DNA of 64,000 nucleotides from an uncultured Microbulbifer sp. (lineage in GTDB: Bacteria; Pseudomonadota; Gammaproteobacteria; Pseudomonadales; Cellvibrionaceae). The DNA lies in assembly GCF_947489355.1 (NCBI RefSeq), contig NZ_CANLDD010000007.1, forward strand, positions 1-64,000, written 5' to 3'. Below are positions 52,814 to 61,346 of this stretch, piece by piece. A model generated the notes under the pieces. The model was not told the DNA's origin. It did no database searches and was given only the letters and a program-made list of their open reading frames with translations. The first letter of the stretch is position 1. Each line of letters begins with the position of its first letter. Made by a program: the position numbers and the translations under genes.

Positions 52814-53161
52814 TTAAGGTATGTATAGCTTCCCGCCAATCGGTTGCGCGCTTAGCGCTTCCGGCTCGTCTGCGTGTGCCTGAATACTTCCCTCATTGGC
52901 CAGCCGTTCAACAGGCAGCAATAGATAATCATTTGGCGGTACGGACATATTAAGAGCCACCGCATTATGCGGTGCGGGCTCACTGGATGCCGGCACGGCA
53001 TAGACCGAAACCGAGCGGGTAGCTGAGGTGGTGTTGGTTATTTTTACCTGCAGGTTCTGTAGTATCGTTCCGCTAGGGGAACGGGGAACCCTGTATAAAA
53101 TAGAAACCGTGTCTTCTAGCATGGCGCTATTAAAAAACACCGGGTATGTATTGGTACTCAC
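52814..53161 (-). CDS. small phage structural protein
   Basis: 115 residues, beta-sandwich-like (VSILYRVPRSPSGTILQNLQ, VSVYAVPASSEPAP, ending in PIGGKLYIP). It overlaps the upstream gene by four bases (ATGA). Possibly a head-decoration or neck protein; not recognised. Confidence 0.6.
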   Translation of the reverse strand: MSTNTYPVFFNSAMLEDTVSILYRVPRSPSGTILQNLQVKITNTTSATRSVSVYAVPASSEPAPHNAVALNMSVPPNDYLLLPVERLANEGSIQAHADEPEALSAQPIGGKLYIP

Positions 53162-53472
53162 TGCTGATCCTCCAGCTGTGTTAGGCGGCGATCAAGCCAC
53201 TTAATCTGCGCGCGCAGTGCGCCTGCGTCCTCGCCCTCGGAATCATCGACAGCAGCGGACGCTGTGGCCCTGACTTGGTGCGAGCTGACCCCGTGAACGT
53301 TTGTTGATCGGTCTACCTGTGTGACCTCTTCGACTACTTGAGTTAGGTTGATATCAGGCGAGGGGGCGCCCCCGGATCGGCTCCAAAGGCCCTCAAGAAA
53401 GCGCACAGCCTGTTCATTTTTTAAGAATTTGCGCCAGAAAGCGCCGTTAAAAAAAAGGGCTTTTTCGGTCAC
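53158..53472 (-). CDS. small phage protein with C-terminal coiled coil
   Basis: 104 residues. An N-terminal helical part (WRKFLKNEQAVRFLEGLWSR), an acidic linker, and a terminal heptad helix (LRAQIKWLDRRLTQLEDQQ). It overlaps its neighbours by four bases on both sides, so it is translated in step with the tail genes. Function unknown. Confidence 0.6.
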   Translation of the reverse strand: MTEKALFFNGAFWRKFLKNEQAVRFLEGLWSRSGGAPSPDINLTQVVEEVTQVDRSTNVHGVSSHQVRATASAAVDDSEGEDAGALRAQIKWLDRRLTQLEDQQ

Positions 53473-55091
53473 GATCCTTGCACCTCGATTTCGGCATAAG
53501 CCGCGAATACAGCGCGCTTAACCCCGTCAGAAATGGATATTTTTGGGGTGAATGATCGGTGCTGCCCGAGCCTCCGCCAGATCACGCGCTTGTCGTACTC
53601 GCCAGCCCCTCCGAAGCTGCGCCAAGCCTGTGACTGATCGAAGGTGCGGGTATTGCCGCTCACGTCTAGCATCACCTGGGGGACTCTCGCGGGCTCCTCT
53701 TCTTCCTCGTCATCCCGGCGGCCTCGCCGGCTACTGAGTGCTGCAGGAGCGCCAAAAGATTTGACGTGCCCGTCACCGTCTCGGACTGCATCACCACCAC
53801 GGAGAGCTGCAGGGGCCCTAAAAGACTCAACGGGACCACCGCCGCCGTTGCCACCACCGCCGCCACCTCTGTCGAATTGCTCAGACACGGTTGCCACCTC
53901 CATGTCTAGCTGCAGGCTATGCACAATGAAGCGCTTGCCGTCGCTCTGAACTTGTGGAAATTGAATCTCAGAGATAATCGGCTTATTTGCGTCTCGGTAG
54001 TAAGACAGGCTCATTTCGTATACCCGGCCGGAGTCGATAGCAGCAACGACATGCTTGCCGAATGCTTTTGCATAGAACCCGGCGCGCCAGTAGCCCTTGG
54101 CGTAGGTGCTGCGCTCATGCCAGAGTTGCGTGGCGGCGTCGTAAACGTGCGTACTTGGTATCCCTGGCTCTTCACGCTCATACCCCGAAAACTTGCGAAC
54201 TCGGCCGGGTGGAACTGTGAGCACATAGAACTGGTGCCCCTCTTCGGTATATGACCAAGCTACAGCTTTGCTCCAGTCGCCTTTTGAGATTGCATACTCC
54301 ACGGCATGAGTCGATATACGGACGGGAGTGGTGCCTTGAAGCATCCGGACGCTGCCCTCGTTGTCGAGCCACGCCACCGTCTCGTCTAGCTTGGCAACCG
54401 TCCAGGTTGCACCGAGGCCCTGCTCTATCACTGAGCCCTGCGCGCGAGTGAAGGGGAAGCTGGCGTTTCCAGAGTTGAACCATATCTCTATGGTTTCAGA
54501 CCCAAATAGCAGCAGCTGAGAGTGATCCGCAAAAACTCTCATAAGGTCATCTGGGTAGGACTCGGCGGTAGCAAAGTCTGTAGCGTCGTACACCTCGCCA
54601 TCCAGTACGGAAGAGATAAAAAACTGCCCGCGTTGTCCTGAGTTTGGGTTGCTGAAAATGAAATAGCCGTCCAATGCGGTTACTGTGCTCGCACCAGGAA
54701 ACGACTCGTCTTCTATCTCCTTTAGGCCGTCCGCCTCCGTGTAGATGTAGCCCGACTTTCCGGCGGCAATACATAGCTGCTGCCCATTGTCAGCCATGCC
54801 GACGCGCCCGGACCCACCAATGGTCCCCAAGCTATCCGTGCTGAAATGCTCGGTAATGCGGTACAGTCCTCGGTCAATAACCACGTACAGCTCACCGCTT
54901 GACGGTCGGGTGAACAGACCTCGGACCAACTTTCCTATACCGATAAGCTCTTCAAGCCCTGGGCATCCGTGTAGAACTGCGGGGGACTTCGAGCCAACCG
55001 GCGCCTCCTCGGCATACATATTGACGATACGTTCCGCGGTAAGGGGCACGGAGCGCCCCCGACCTGTCTTTGATGCGATTGGTATTCTCAT
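53469..55091 (-). CDS. packaged-DNA stabilisation protein, P22 gp10-like tail hub
   Basis: 540 residues. The N-terminal pattern (RIVNMYAEEAPVGSKSPAVL, GCPGLEEL, VRGLFTRPSSGELYVVIDRGLYRI) and repeating blades (ADHSQLLLFGSETIEIWFNSG; ETVAWLDNEGSVRML) match P22 gp10, a propeller-like protein that plugs the portal-adaptor tube. An inserted charged Gly/Pro-rich segment with repeated 'APAAL' units (about 425-460) is unusual for the family. Confidence 0.82.
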   Translation of the reverse strand: MRIPIASKTGRGRSVPLTAERIVNMYAEEAPVGSKSPAVLHGCPGLEELIGIGKLVRGLFTRPSSGELYVVIDRGLYRITEHFSTDSLGTIGGSGRVGMADNGQQLCIAAGKSGYIYTEADGLKEIEDESFPGASTVTALDGYFIFSNPNSGQRGQFFISSVLDGEVYDATDFATAESYPDDLMRVFADHSQLLLFGSETIEIWFNSGNASFPFTRAQGSVIEQGLGATWTVAKLDETVAWLDNEGSVRMLQGTTPVRISTHAVEYAISKGDWSKAVAWSYTEEGHQFYVLTVPPGRVRKFSGYEREEPGIPSTHVYDAATQLWHERSTYAKGYWRAGFYAKAFGKHVVAAIDSGRVYEMSLSYYRDANKPIISEIQFPQVQSDGKRFIVHSLQLDMEVATVSEQFDRGGGGGGNGGGGPVESFRAPAALRGGDAVRDGDGHVKSFGAPAALSSRRGRRDDEEEEEPARVPQVMLDVSGNTRTFDQSQAWRSFGGAGEYDKRVIWRRLGQHRSFTPKISISDGVKRAVFAAYAEIEVQGS

Positions 55092-55432
55092 TAGAAATCA
55101 CACACGGGTATTTCAGTTTCTGGAAGGTAAGATGCGGCTATTGCGATCAAGCGCCGGCGCGCTTCATCGGCCCGCATAAGTACGCCCGCATCTTTGATGC
55201 CGAAGAGGTTTGCGCAGCGGCCCGCCACATACTTTATCCACGCGTCCTGGCTGCTGATTGGTGGATCATCTATTGGCCATATAATGAGATAGTTATCCCA
55301 CAGCTCGGCATAAAGGCTGCGCGCCATATCTCGAACATCCACGTATTCGCCGTATGATGGCTGCTCGCCAGACTGCAGCACCCCAAGCTCAAGCAGGATG
55401 CGCCGTACTGTCTCGTTATCATCCGCCGCCAC
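55091..55432 (-). CDS. head-tail adaptor, P22 gp4-like
   Basis: 113 residues. The pattern ETVRRILLELGVLQSGEQPS, VRDMARSLYAELWDNY and DEARRRLIAIA is that of short P22 gp4-type or gp6-like adaptors that dock below the portal ring. It overlaps the neighbouring genes on both sides. Confidence 0.7.
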   Translation of the reverse strand: MAADDNETVRRILLELGVLQSGEQPSYGEYVDVRDMARSLYAELWDNYLIIWPIDDPPISSQDAWIKYVAGRCANLFGIKDAGVLMRADEARRRLIAIAASYLPETEIPVCDF

Positions 55433-55799
55433 TTGCCGCCTCCAGGTGCGCCGCGTTCACCTGCTCGATAAGGCTGCCGAGCCCCTTGCGCTTATCCAGG
55501 TCCAGGCCAAGATGCTCTTGCGCCCAATCCTGCAGGGCGTCTTTGCTATCGGTGGGGAAAGGGTAGAGCGGGTCCTCGGTTGCGCTCTCTTCGCCTTTTT
55601 CATCTGCCGGAGGATTGGGCGGCCGCACCGGCTTAAGCTCTCTTTCCTCAACCTTGAAAAATCGGTTATTTTTCATTCGATCAATCTGATCTTGTGCTAT
55701 TTGATCGACAAGCCTTAAGGGCTCGCCTTTCGCAAATCTACAGCCGAACACGGAAACATGACTCATCGCGCCAACATAAGTGACCATAATTTTTTTCAC
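55419..55799 (-). CDS. phage protein of the head-completion region, unknown
   Basis: About 126 residues. GTG 55799 is preferred (MKKIMVTYVGAMSHV...) because AGGAG lies upstream at good spacing; ATG 55787 is in frame. A short beta N-terminus is followed by a proline-rich acidic linker (RPPNPPADEKGEESA) and a helical end with LGLDLDKRKGLGSLIEQV. Located between the capsid and adaptor genes. Confidence 0.55.
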   Translation of the reverse strand: MKKIMVTYVGAMSHVSVFGCRFAKGEPLRLVDQIAQDQIDRMKNNRFFKVEERELKPVRPPNPPADEKGEESATEDPLYPFPTDSKDALQDWAQEHLGLDLDKRKGLGSLIEQVNAAHLEAASGGG

Positions 55800-55878
55800 G
55801 GAATAGCTCTCCTGTCTGGCGGGACGCCCTCTAGGGCGCCGCGTCAGGTTTAGATGGGTGCCCGCAGGCAGTGGGGGA

Positions 55879-56982
55879 TTACTGGTCGGCTTCACCGGCA
55901 ACAAACAGGCTGAGGACTGCCCAATCAAGAGCAAATTCCGTGCCCTGGCCATACTGAATCTTTGATACCTCGCGTAGCTCCTGAAACCCTACGCCGTAGA
56001 AAAATTCGTAGTCATCCTCTTTTCTTACGGTGGTCTTTGTGCGCTTCGCCCATACAGCGGCCAGGGCCTGTGAGCCGCACAGGTAGCAGGGGGCAACGTC
56101 TGCCGGGGTTTCTCCTCCGCCGACGCCTTGTAGTATCTCTATCTCTGGAATCTCTCGGACTACCACGCCGTCCCACTCGATAGAGGTTGGGCCAGAGAAC
56201 AGCGGGTTTGACTTGCCGCGCTCGCGCGCCTCTTGCCAGTAGCCGTTCTTAATCAAGTCTTCCCGCAGGTCACGAAAGGCGAAGGAAGGAACGAACATTA
56301 CAAACGACTCCATATCCTCGCCGTGCTTGTACGGTCGGATACCATCGCCGTTTCCGGCCTGGGTAGTCTGAGCCATGCGCTTTGCCAGGGAGACCACAGA
56401 ATGCGTCAGCTTGCCGTTGGTGGCATCGACGTTTGCCAGGGATGCGGCGTGGTCATCCCTCACGAAATTAGAGCGGGCAGCGCCATATAGCACTCGATCC
56501 CTGTTGTTTTTGTGCCATTTGGTGCGCTGCTCTTCGGTTGCGTCGTGGTAGCCCACCCCATTAACAGAGCCCAATGCCAGGATTATGTCGTTTCGCAGAT
56601 AGCGCATCTGCAAATCCTTTAGAGCGGACTTGCTGGCGTTTCTTATTTTGATTGCGGAGGCTTGCTCCTCTTCCACGTTTACCACGGTTGCGTCACGGAC
56701 CACGCGTACCTTGATGCTGTGGCCGTCATTGGGGAGCGCTTTCTCGTTGCCAACCAATGGCGTCTTGCCATCATTGGGTCCAGAGCTGGCATCCAGGGCT
56801 CCAAGAAGAGGAATTGTAATGGCGTCTCCTTTCTTCTTGGTGAGGTCTTCCTTCACTTGAATAATGGCGTTTTGGCTCGCCTTCATGTAGCGCTTGAATC
56901 GGTTCGAGCGCACATACTCTGCGTGTGCCTTGTCGTCCCACTGCTTGACGCGAAGAGCGTCAGAAGTGACTGTATCTGTCAT
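55879..56982 (-). CDS. major capsid protein, N4-gp56/DUF4043 family
   Basis: 367 residues. Typical stretches are KQWDDKAHAEYVRSNRFKRY, GDAITIPLLGAL near the N-terminus, the domain core FVMFVPSFAFRDLREDL, and the late GSQALAAVWAK and YGVGFQELREVSKIQYG. The family is found in podoviruses and siphoviruses whose portals resemble P22 gp1. It follows the scaffold gene by 36 bases, as expected. Confidence 0.85.
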   Translation of the reverse strand: MTDTVTSDALRVKQWDDKAHAEYVRSNRFKRYMKASQNAIIQVKEDLTKKKGDAITIPLLGALDASSGPNDGKTPLVGNEKALPNDGHSIKVRVVRDATVVNVEEEQASAIKIRNASKSALKDLQMRYLRNDIILALGSVNGVGYHDATEEQRTKWHKNNRDRVLYGAARSNFVRDDHAASLANVDATNGKLTHSVVSLAKRMAQTTQAGNGDGIRPYKHGEDMESFVMFVPSFAFRDLREDLIKNGYWQEARERGKSNPLFSGPTSIEWDGVVVREIPEIEILQGVGGGETPADVAPCYLCGSQALAAVWAKRTKTTVRKEDDYEFFYGVGFQELREVSKIQYGQGTEFALDWAVLSLFVAGEADQ

Positions 56983-57018
56983 GGTAAAAACTCCAATAAT
57001 TGCTTAAAAAATATATGG

Positions 57019-57831
57019 TTACTTCAAAATATCTTCTAGGGAGGTCGGCCCCGACCAGTCCCCGGAATTGAGCCCGCCCTTTGCGGCAGTGGATGACACG
57101 GACGGCAAAATGGCCTGCTTTCTCTCCTCTTGGCCTTTGATTTCCGCCTCTCTCTTGGCTTTAAACTCCGCCTCAACCTTCTGCCGTACCTCAGCCTCAA
57201 TGCTCGCCTTGTAGGCGTCCACGTCCTGCAGCTTCTCCAGCTCAAGGGCCTTCTTGGCCGTTTCGTAGGCAAACTTGGCGGGGTTTGGGGCCTGGCTTAG
57301 GCCGTTGGTAATCTGCGGGTTTGCTTCCGCCATCTGCCAGAACCGAGTCTCCACCTCGTCAAAGTCGTCGTGCAGAGAGCGCATTAACTCCTGGCCCATA
57401 ATGGCCCGCTGCTCGAACATCTTGCGGTCCACTTCATGCCGTTGGGCCTCGGCTGCGGCCTTCGGGTCATCGAACCAGCTAGGCGTCTCTGCCGGCGGCT
57501 TGTCGGCCTGCTGTCCATTGCCGGCGATCTGGCTTTCCAGCTCTTGGACGCGAGTTTCTGCGGCCTGGCGCTTGGAGCGCTCGTCCTTGACGGCTTGATA
57601 GGTCCAGGGCTCCCCCTCTTTGGGCGGCTCCTCAGCCGGTTTCGCTTCACTGGTGTCTGACCCCGGCGTCGGGTCTTGCTCGTCGGCCTTTGGAGCTTCC
57701 CCCTCCTGGCCTCCAGAGCCCTCAGGCTCGCCCGTGATAGGTTCCGCAGCTTCATCGGTGGGCGTTGCCTCCGGCTCCACTTCTGGAATCTCTTTATCAC
57801 TCAGTAAATCGGCTGTGCTGTACTCGCTCAT
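57019..57831 (-). CDS. capsid scaffold protein
   Basis: 270 residues. A very acidic, proline-rich N-terminal half (EIPEVEPEATPTDEAAEP...) leads to long charged helices (LESQIAGNG; ALELEKLQDVDAYKASIEAE, then RQKVEAEFKAKREAEIKGQ). This composition and the place between portal and capsid genes define phage scaffolds. ATG 57831 has GAGG five bases upstream; an open frame extending to 57894 runs into a terminator hairpin. Confidence 0.78.
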   Translation of the reverse strand: MSEYSTADLLSDKEIPEVEPEATPTDEAAEPITGEPEGSGGQEGEAPKADEQDPTPGSDTSEAKPAEEPPKEGEPWTYQAVKDERSKRQAAETRVQELESQIAGNGQQADKPPAETPSWFDDPKAAAEAQRHEVDRKMFEQRAIMGQELMRSLHDDFDEVETRFWQMAEANPQITNGLSQAPNPAKFAYETAKKALELEKLQDVDAYKASIEAEVRQKVEAEFKAKREAEIKGQEERKQAILPSVSSTAAKGGLNSGDWSGPTSLEDILK

Positions 57832-57894
57832 ATTTTCCTCTTCTCGACCGTTTACGCGTCGTCCGCTTGCGCCCGTTCCCCGGCGTCGGGGCAC

Positions 57895-57916
57895 AAAAAA
57901 ACCCGCTCAAGGCGGG
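57895..57916 (-). terminator. leftward intrinsic terminator between portal and scaffold genes
   Basis: On the minus strand CCCGC-CTTGA-GCGGG followed by seven T. Same loop as the hairpin at 47938. Being inside an operon, it would reduce or regulate expression of downstream genes unless antiterminated. Confidence 0.78.
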
Positions 57917-57941
57917 CAGATTTGCGCGGGGTTAAAAATGG

Positions 57942-59549
57942 TTAAATATTGAAATTCGGCCTTGTGTCCGGGTACCTAGCGGCCACCACGTTCTCTATCT
58001 CGGTCTGTTCGGCCTCCAGTAGCTTCTTGGCGGTGTCCGCTTGTGTGTTCTCTATCTTCGCCTTTAGCTCTTCAAGGCCAAGCTCGGCTGCCACTTGCTG
58101 TAGCTGCTGCTGTATCTGCTGCATCTGTGCGGCCATCTGCGCCTGCTTAGGGTCGCCCTTGATCTTTTCGAGCACCTTGTCTTTATTCCGGAGGCTGGAG
58201 AGCTGCAGAACAACTTCAAACGGTACGTGCTGGGGGCCGTACATCTTGGCCAGCTCTGTGATCACCTCGAATTGCTCTTGCTGTACGGTTACCACGTCCG
58301 GCGCCTCGTCGATCTTGATATCCACGTCAAGCTCAGCGACTTGGTTTCGCACTTCGTGGACTTCACCTAGCCGAGGGTCCTGAGCGGCCGTCATTTCCTG
58401 TAGCGCAACCTGTGCTTGCTCGCTTCCCTCCTGGGCCTTCTCCTGCAGACGCTGCCCAACGGTTACCGGCTGATTCAAGCCAACAAACTTTAGGTTGTCC
58501 TCGTCGTCAGTAACGCGCACCCACCGTTCGTTGTTCCAGAATTGCTTGATGCGGTTCCATATCTGCCGGTAACAGCGGCGCTTCCAGTGTCGGTGTGCAT
58601 CCAGAAGAGGCCCTATCTCTAGCTGTGCGCTGTTCTGTATGGTCCTGAGCGCCCTGCCACTCATCTGTGCGCCTTCACTGGAAAGGCCGCTTAAGATGTT
58701 ACTGGCGCCGCGTGACTCCATTTCCGACTTGGCTTCCTGCAGAAGCTGGAGCTGGCCCATGCCAACGTCGGTATTTTCCCGTATCTGAACCCGTCCGTTC
58801 TCCAGGCTGCCCGGAGGAACCTCCACGGCACCATCCGCTTTTTTAAGCTGGTCTACAGTGTTTCTCGGATTAGTTAGAGAGCCCTGTTCGTACAAGACCT
58901 GCTTTACCGAAAGACTGTGCAGGGCCTTTGAGCGCCTGTGGTTTATCTCGTCCTGCAGCCCTAGCAAAGAACTGACAAGGCCGTAGCGCTCGTTGTCTCT
59001 TGTTATGTAGGCGTGTACAAGCTCCATAGGGCATTCAGGTTCGCCGTGCTCATCGAGGAGCGGGCAGGGCCTGGGGTCCAGCAAGAACAGGTCCCCGCTA
59101 AAGTGCGCAACGTACCATTGCCCCTCACACAGGAAGTAATGCTGGCAGACCTTGATACGCTTGCGCTTGCCGTCCACCCAGCGCGGCTTATCCTCGAAGG
59201 TTTCATCGGCGCCGTAGTTCGCCTGCACCTCGGTTATCTGATCCGACTTTTCCGGGTATTTCCTTTTGGCTTCCCCGAGGTCCATCCAGACAACCATGCC
59301 CTTGTAGCTGCAGTCGGAGAAATCACGCTCGCGGCTGTGTGGGTCAAAGTAGCAACGATCGAAAGGTACAAACTTCACCTCTATCTCAACCTCTCCCCGC
59401 TTCTCCACAGGCTCGATAATGGCCCCGGCGTACCCCTCGACCAGCATGCCCTGCTCAAATACAGAGCTGGCCACCTGATCAAATCCCACGTTGTCAGCAA
59501 CGTAGCGGAGTGCATCGGTGACCGCGTCTGCCGATTGCTCGTCGTTCAT
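57942..59549 (-). pseudogene. portal protein, N-terminally truncated by deletion
   Basis: 535 residues of a P22 gp1-type portal (intact relatives are about 650-725). It begins at what is normally an internal site: MNDEQSADAVTDALRYVADN, then FEQGMLVEGYAGAIIEPV, and DRCYFDPHSRERDFSD, which are well-known middle blocks. The helical barrel segment at the end (IQQQLQQVAAELGLEELKAK) is intact. The codons just upstream of ATG 59549 still read TYPRT in the same frame (59550-59564), as expected before MNDEQ in complete portals, but then change into holin sequence with a stop at about 59625. The first 90-120 residues and the whole terminase region are therefore deleted. Confidence 0.8.
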
Positions 59550-60019
59550 GGTGCGCGGGTACGTTTGTCGATCGATCGCATGGCTCCCATCCCCAACATC
59601 CCACCCAGAATGCCCAATACATCAGTGAGGCCAAGGTCGGGATATGCGGGGATAGCCGGTAAAGGCTGCTCGAGGCTAGGGTCAAATCCGGAATAGAGCA
59701 CAATACAGTGGTAAATCCACACCCCAGTCAGCGCCATCGCCTTTGGGATAAAAGCAAGTCCAAGGCAGCTCGCGCAGATCCAACCAACCGCCGGGCGCCA
59801 ACCGGCGACAAACACGCTCTTATGCTGGGCCTCAGCCTTGTTGACTTCCAACTGGCCCAACAACAACTGTACCTGGGCGTTTAGCGCTGCCATCTCACCC
59901 TTCTGCTTTAGCTCCTCCAGTTTGCGCACCTCTTCAACACGCTTTATTGGGTCTGGCCATATACGCTCAATTGCCATCTTGCCAGCGTCGAATAGTGCTG
60001 TTAGTGGGTCAAAGCTCAT
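59546..60019 (-). CDS. holin, GTA-type 3TM family
   Basis: 157 residues. An amphipathic N-terminal helix region (KRVEEVRKLEELKQKGEMAA) is followed by SVFVAGWRPAVGWICASCLG and two further membrane helices, ending GILGGMLGMGAMRSIDK, which is the holin_3TM pattern. The last few residues (RTRAP) do not look like the family and lie at the deletion junction with the portal gene; its TGA overlaps the portal ATG. It follows the endolysin by 43 bases. Confidence 0.8.
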   Translation of the reverse strand: MSFDPLTALFDAGKMAIERIWPDPIKRVEEVRKLEELKQKGEMAALNAQVQLLLGQLEVNKAEAQHKSVFVAGWRPAVGWICASCLGLAFIPKAMALTGVWIYHCIVLYSGFDPSLEQPLPAIPAYPDLGLTDVLGILGGMLGMGAMRSIDKRTRAP

Positions 60020-60062
60020 TGGTTTACTCCAGTTGCCAGGCAGAACAGCCTGTTAAGACCGT

Positions 60063-60446
60063 TTACTGGGGGTAGCTCCAGATTGTGGGCCCTTCACGCT
60101 TGCCCGAAATAGCTCCAAGATCATCCAGGTGCAGGAATCTGCCCTTGTGTGGACCATGCTGCTTCACTCCAATACCTGTAAACCCTTCCTCTATAGCGAT
60201 CCCCAGCAGCTCATAGGCACGCCCACCAGCAACTGATACATCCACAGCCTGTCCGGTAGTGTGTGTCATGGTGGAGCCGATACTGGCGCAGTGGCCTTGG
60301 CAGCGATAGCCAGAGGTGATCACCATAGGCTTGGCAAACCGCTCCCTGACTCTGATTAACCGGCGCAGCGTGTCATCCGAAAAGTTGAGTTTCCCGCAAC
60401 AGCGGCAGGACAACTCCTCTTCCGTGAAGTAGGCGTTCTTGAACAT
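60063..60446 (-). CDS. endolysin, peptidase M15-type
   Basis: 127 residues from ATG 60446. It has the M15A peptidase features: N-terminal EEELSCRCCGKL, SGYRC (45-49), zinc ligands His62 and Asp69 in THTTGQAVDV, and a third ligand in FLHLDD (His106). These enzymes cut peptide cross-links of peptidoglycan. No signal sequence is seen, so the holin must release it. A TTG 29 codons upstream is in frame but lies beyond a terminator. It is first in the lysis pair. Confidence 0.82.
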   Translation of the reverse strand: MFKNAYFTEEELSCRCCGKLNFSDDTLRRLIRVRERFAKPMVITSGYRCQGHCASIGSTMTHTTGQAVDVSVAGGRAYELLGIAIEEGFTGIGVKQHGPHKGRFLHLDDLGAISGKREGPTIWSYPQ

Positions 60447-60462
60447 GGGGTTACCAGATACG

Positions 60463-60486
60463 AAAAAGCCCGCACTGGGCGGGCTT
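60463..60486 (-). terminator. leftward intrinsic terminator ahead of the lysis genes
   Basis: AAGCCCGC-ACTGG-GCGGGCTT with an A-run on the left, so on the minus strand it is a stem followed by T. Placed just upstream of the endolysin start, it would be read through only by an antiterminated polymerase. Confidence 0.75.
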
Positions 60487-60557
60487 AGGATTATTTCGTC
60501 TATATTTTTGAACGTGGCCAAAACAACTTGCAAGCGGTCTCCGCTCTGGAGAAGACT

Positions 60558-60965
60558 ATGGATGACATCACCCGGGTCAAATACCTTCCCATTGCCATGA
60601 AGGTTATAGGCGCAACTTATGTCTTTGCCATATATCCGATGATGTCATGGATATGGCCTGAAGGATGGGGATGGACTCCGTCACAACATGAGTACGAACT
60701 AATTCTCGCGGGGGTATTCATAACTTTGGGCGCATTCTTATTTATTGCCGCCCAAAATCCTGCTTCCAACGTCATCCTGATCTGGTTAACTATCACCTTG
60801 AATATAGTTGTTGGTGTCATCATGCTCTTGTTGGTATTAGCTGATGAAACCGAACAGGAAAATCTGCTTGGTAAAATTCCCGTAATGTTTTTGACTTCAG
60901 GAATTCTCTGGCGTCTGATGCCTAATCATCGTTTTAAGAAAGGATGGGAGAACACTGCTCTTTAA
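60558..60965 (+). CDS. membrane protein, lysogenic-conversion type gene
   Basis: 135 residues with four predicted membrane helices (about 12-31, 50-67, 73-96 and 103-120). ATG 60558 has GGAG six bases upstream. It is transcribed against the lysis genes and has no recognised family beyond small DUF-type membrane proteins. Opposite orientation within the late region suggests expression from the prophage. Confidence 0.6.
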   Translation: MDDITRVKYLPIAMKVIGATYVFAIYPMMSWIWPEGWGWTPSQHEYELILAGVFITLGAFLFIAAQNPASNVILIWLTITLNIVVGVIMLLLVLADETEQENLLGKIPVMFLTSGILWRLMPNHRFKKGWENTAL

Positions 60966-61135
60966 TCAACAACAGGTGTATATACAAATGGATTCCCACC
61001 CTGAATCTGATGCATTTAATGCCAGGAAAGCTTCAATTACCAACCCACCTGTTCCAGCGCTTGGCTATTGCAAAGCATCTGAGGATTTCTTCCATAGGGG
61101 GTAGTGACTTCGGAGCAAATAGACGAATTACAAAC

Positions 61136-61168
61136 ACAAAAAAGGCCCACTGTTTTGAGCGAGCCTTG
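61136..61168 (-). terminator. leftward terminator downstream of the antiterminator gene
   Basis: On the minus strand AAGGCTCGC and GTGGGCCTT pair around an eight-base loop, followed by six T. It lies between the Q-like gene and the lysis genes, where lambdoid phages carry the late terminator. Confidence 0.6.
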
Positions 61169-61312
61169 TTTTCTAAGCGGTAAAACCGCAGGATGCCTGA
61201 ATTCTACCATTACACTGCGCACTGTCAATACATACACGCTGTCTTTTTATACAGACTACAGAGGGCGGCTCCCAGGTCAGTCCATCTGTCTGACAACGGC
61301 TTTAGGGCATCT

Positions 61313-61340
61313 TTGACAGGGTACGCAATGTGCGTACAAT
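61313..61340 (+). promoter_or_regulatory. higBA promoter with 17-bp palindromic operator
   Basis: -35 TTGACA (61313-61318), 16-bp spacer, -10 TACAAT (61335-61340). The palindrome GTACGCA-ATG-TGCGTAC (61321-61337) fills the spacer and the first bases of the -10, an ideal place for repression by HigA. Transcription should begin at about 61346-61347, on the toxin start codon itself. Confidence 0.8.
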
Positions 61341-61346
61341 AAGCGC

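Larger units (their letters stand above)
60966..61346. other. phage control gap: leftward terminator and higBA promoter
   Basis: No gene is supported. It holds the leftward terminator at 61136-61168, a GCGGT-AAA-ACCGC hairpin at about 61180-61192, and the rightward higBA promoter with its palindromic operator at its right end. Confidence 0.5.

Noticed and set aside
61037-61237. Leftward 66-codon frame in the phage control gap
   Set aside because: It contains a terminator hairpin and has no family or binding site.
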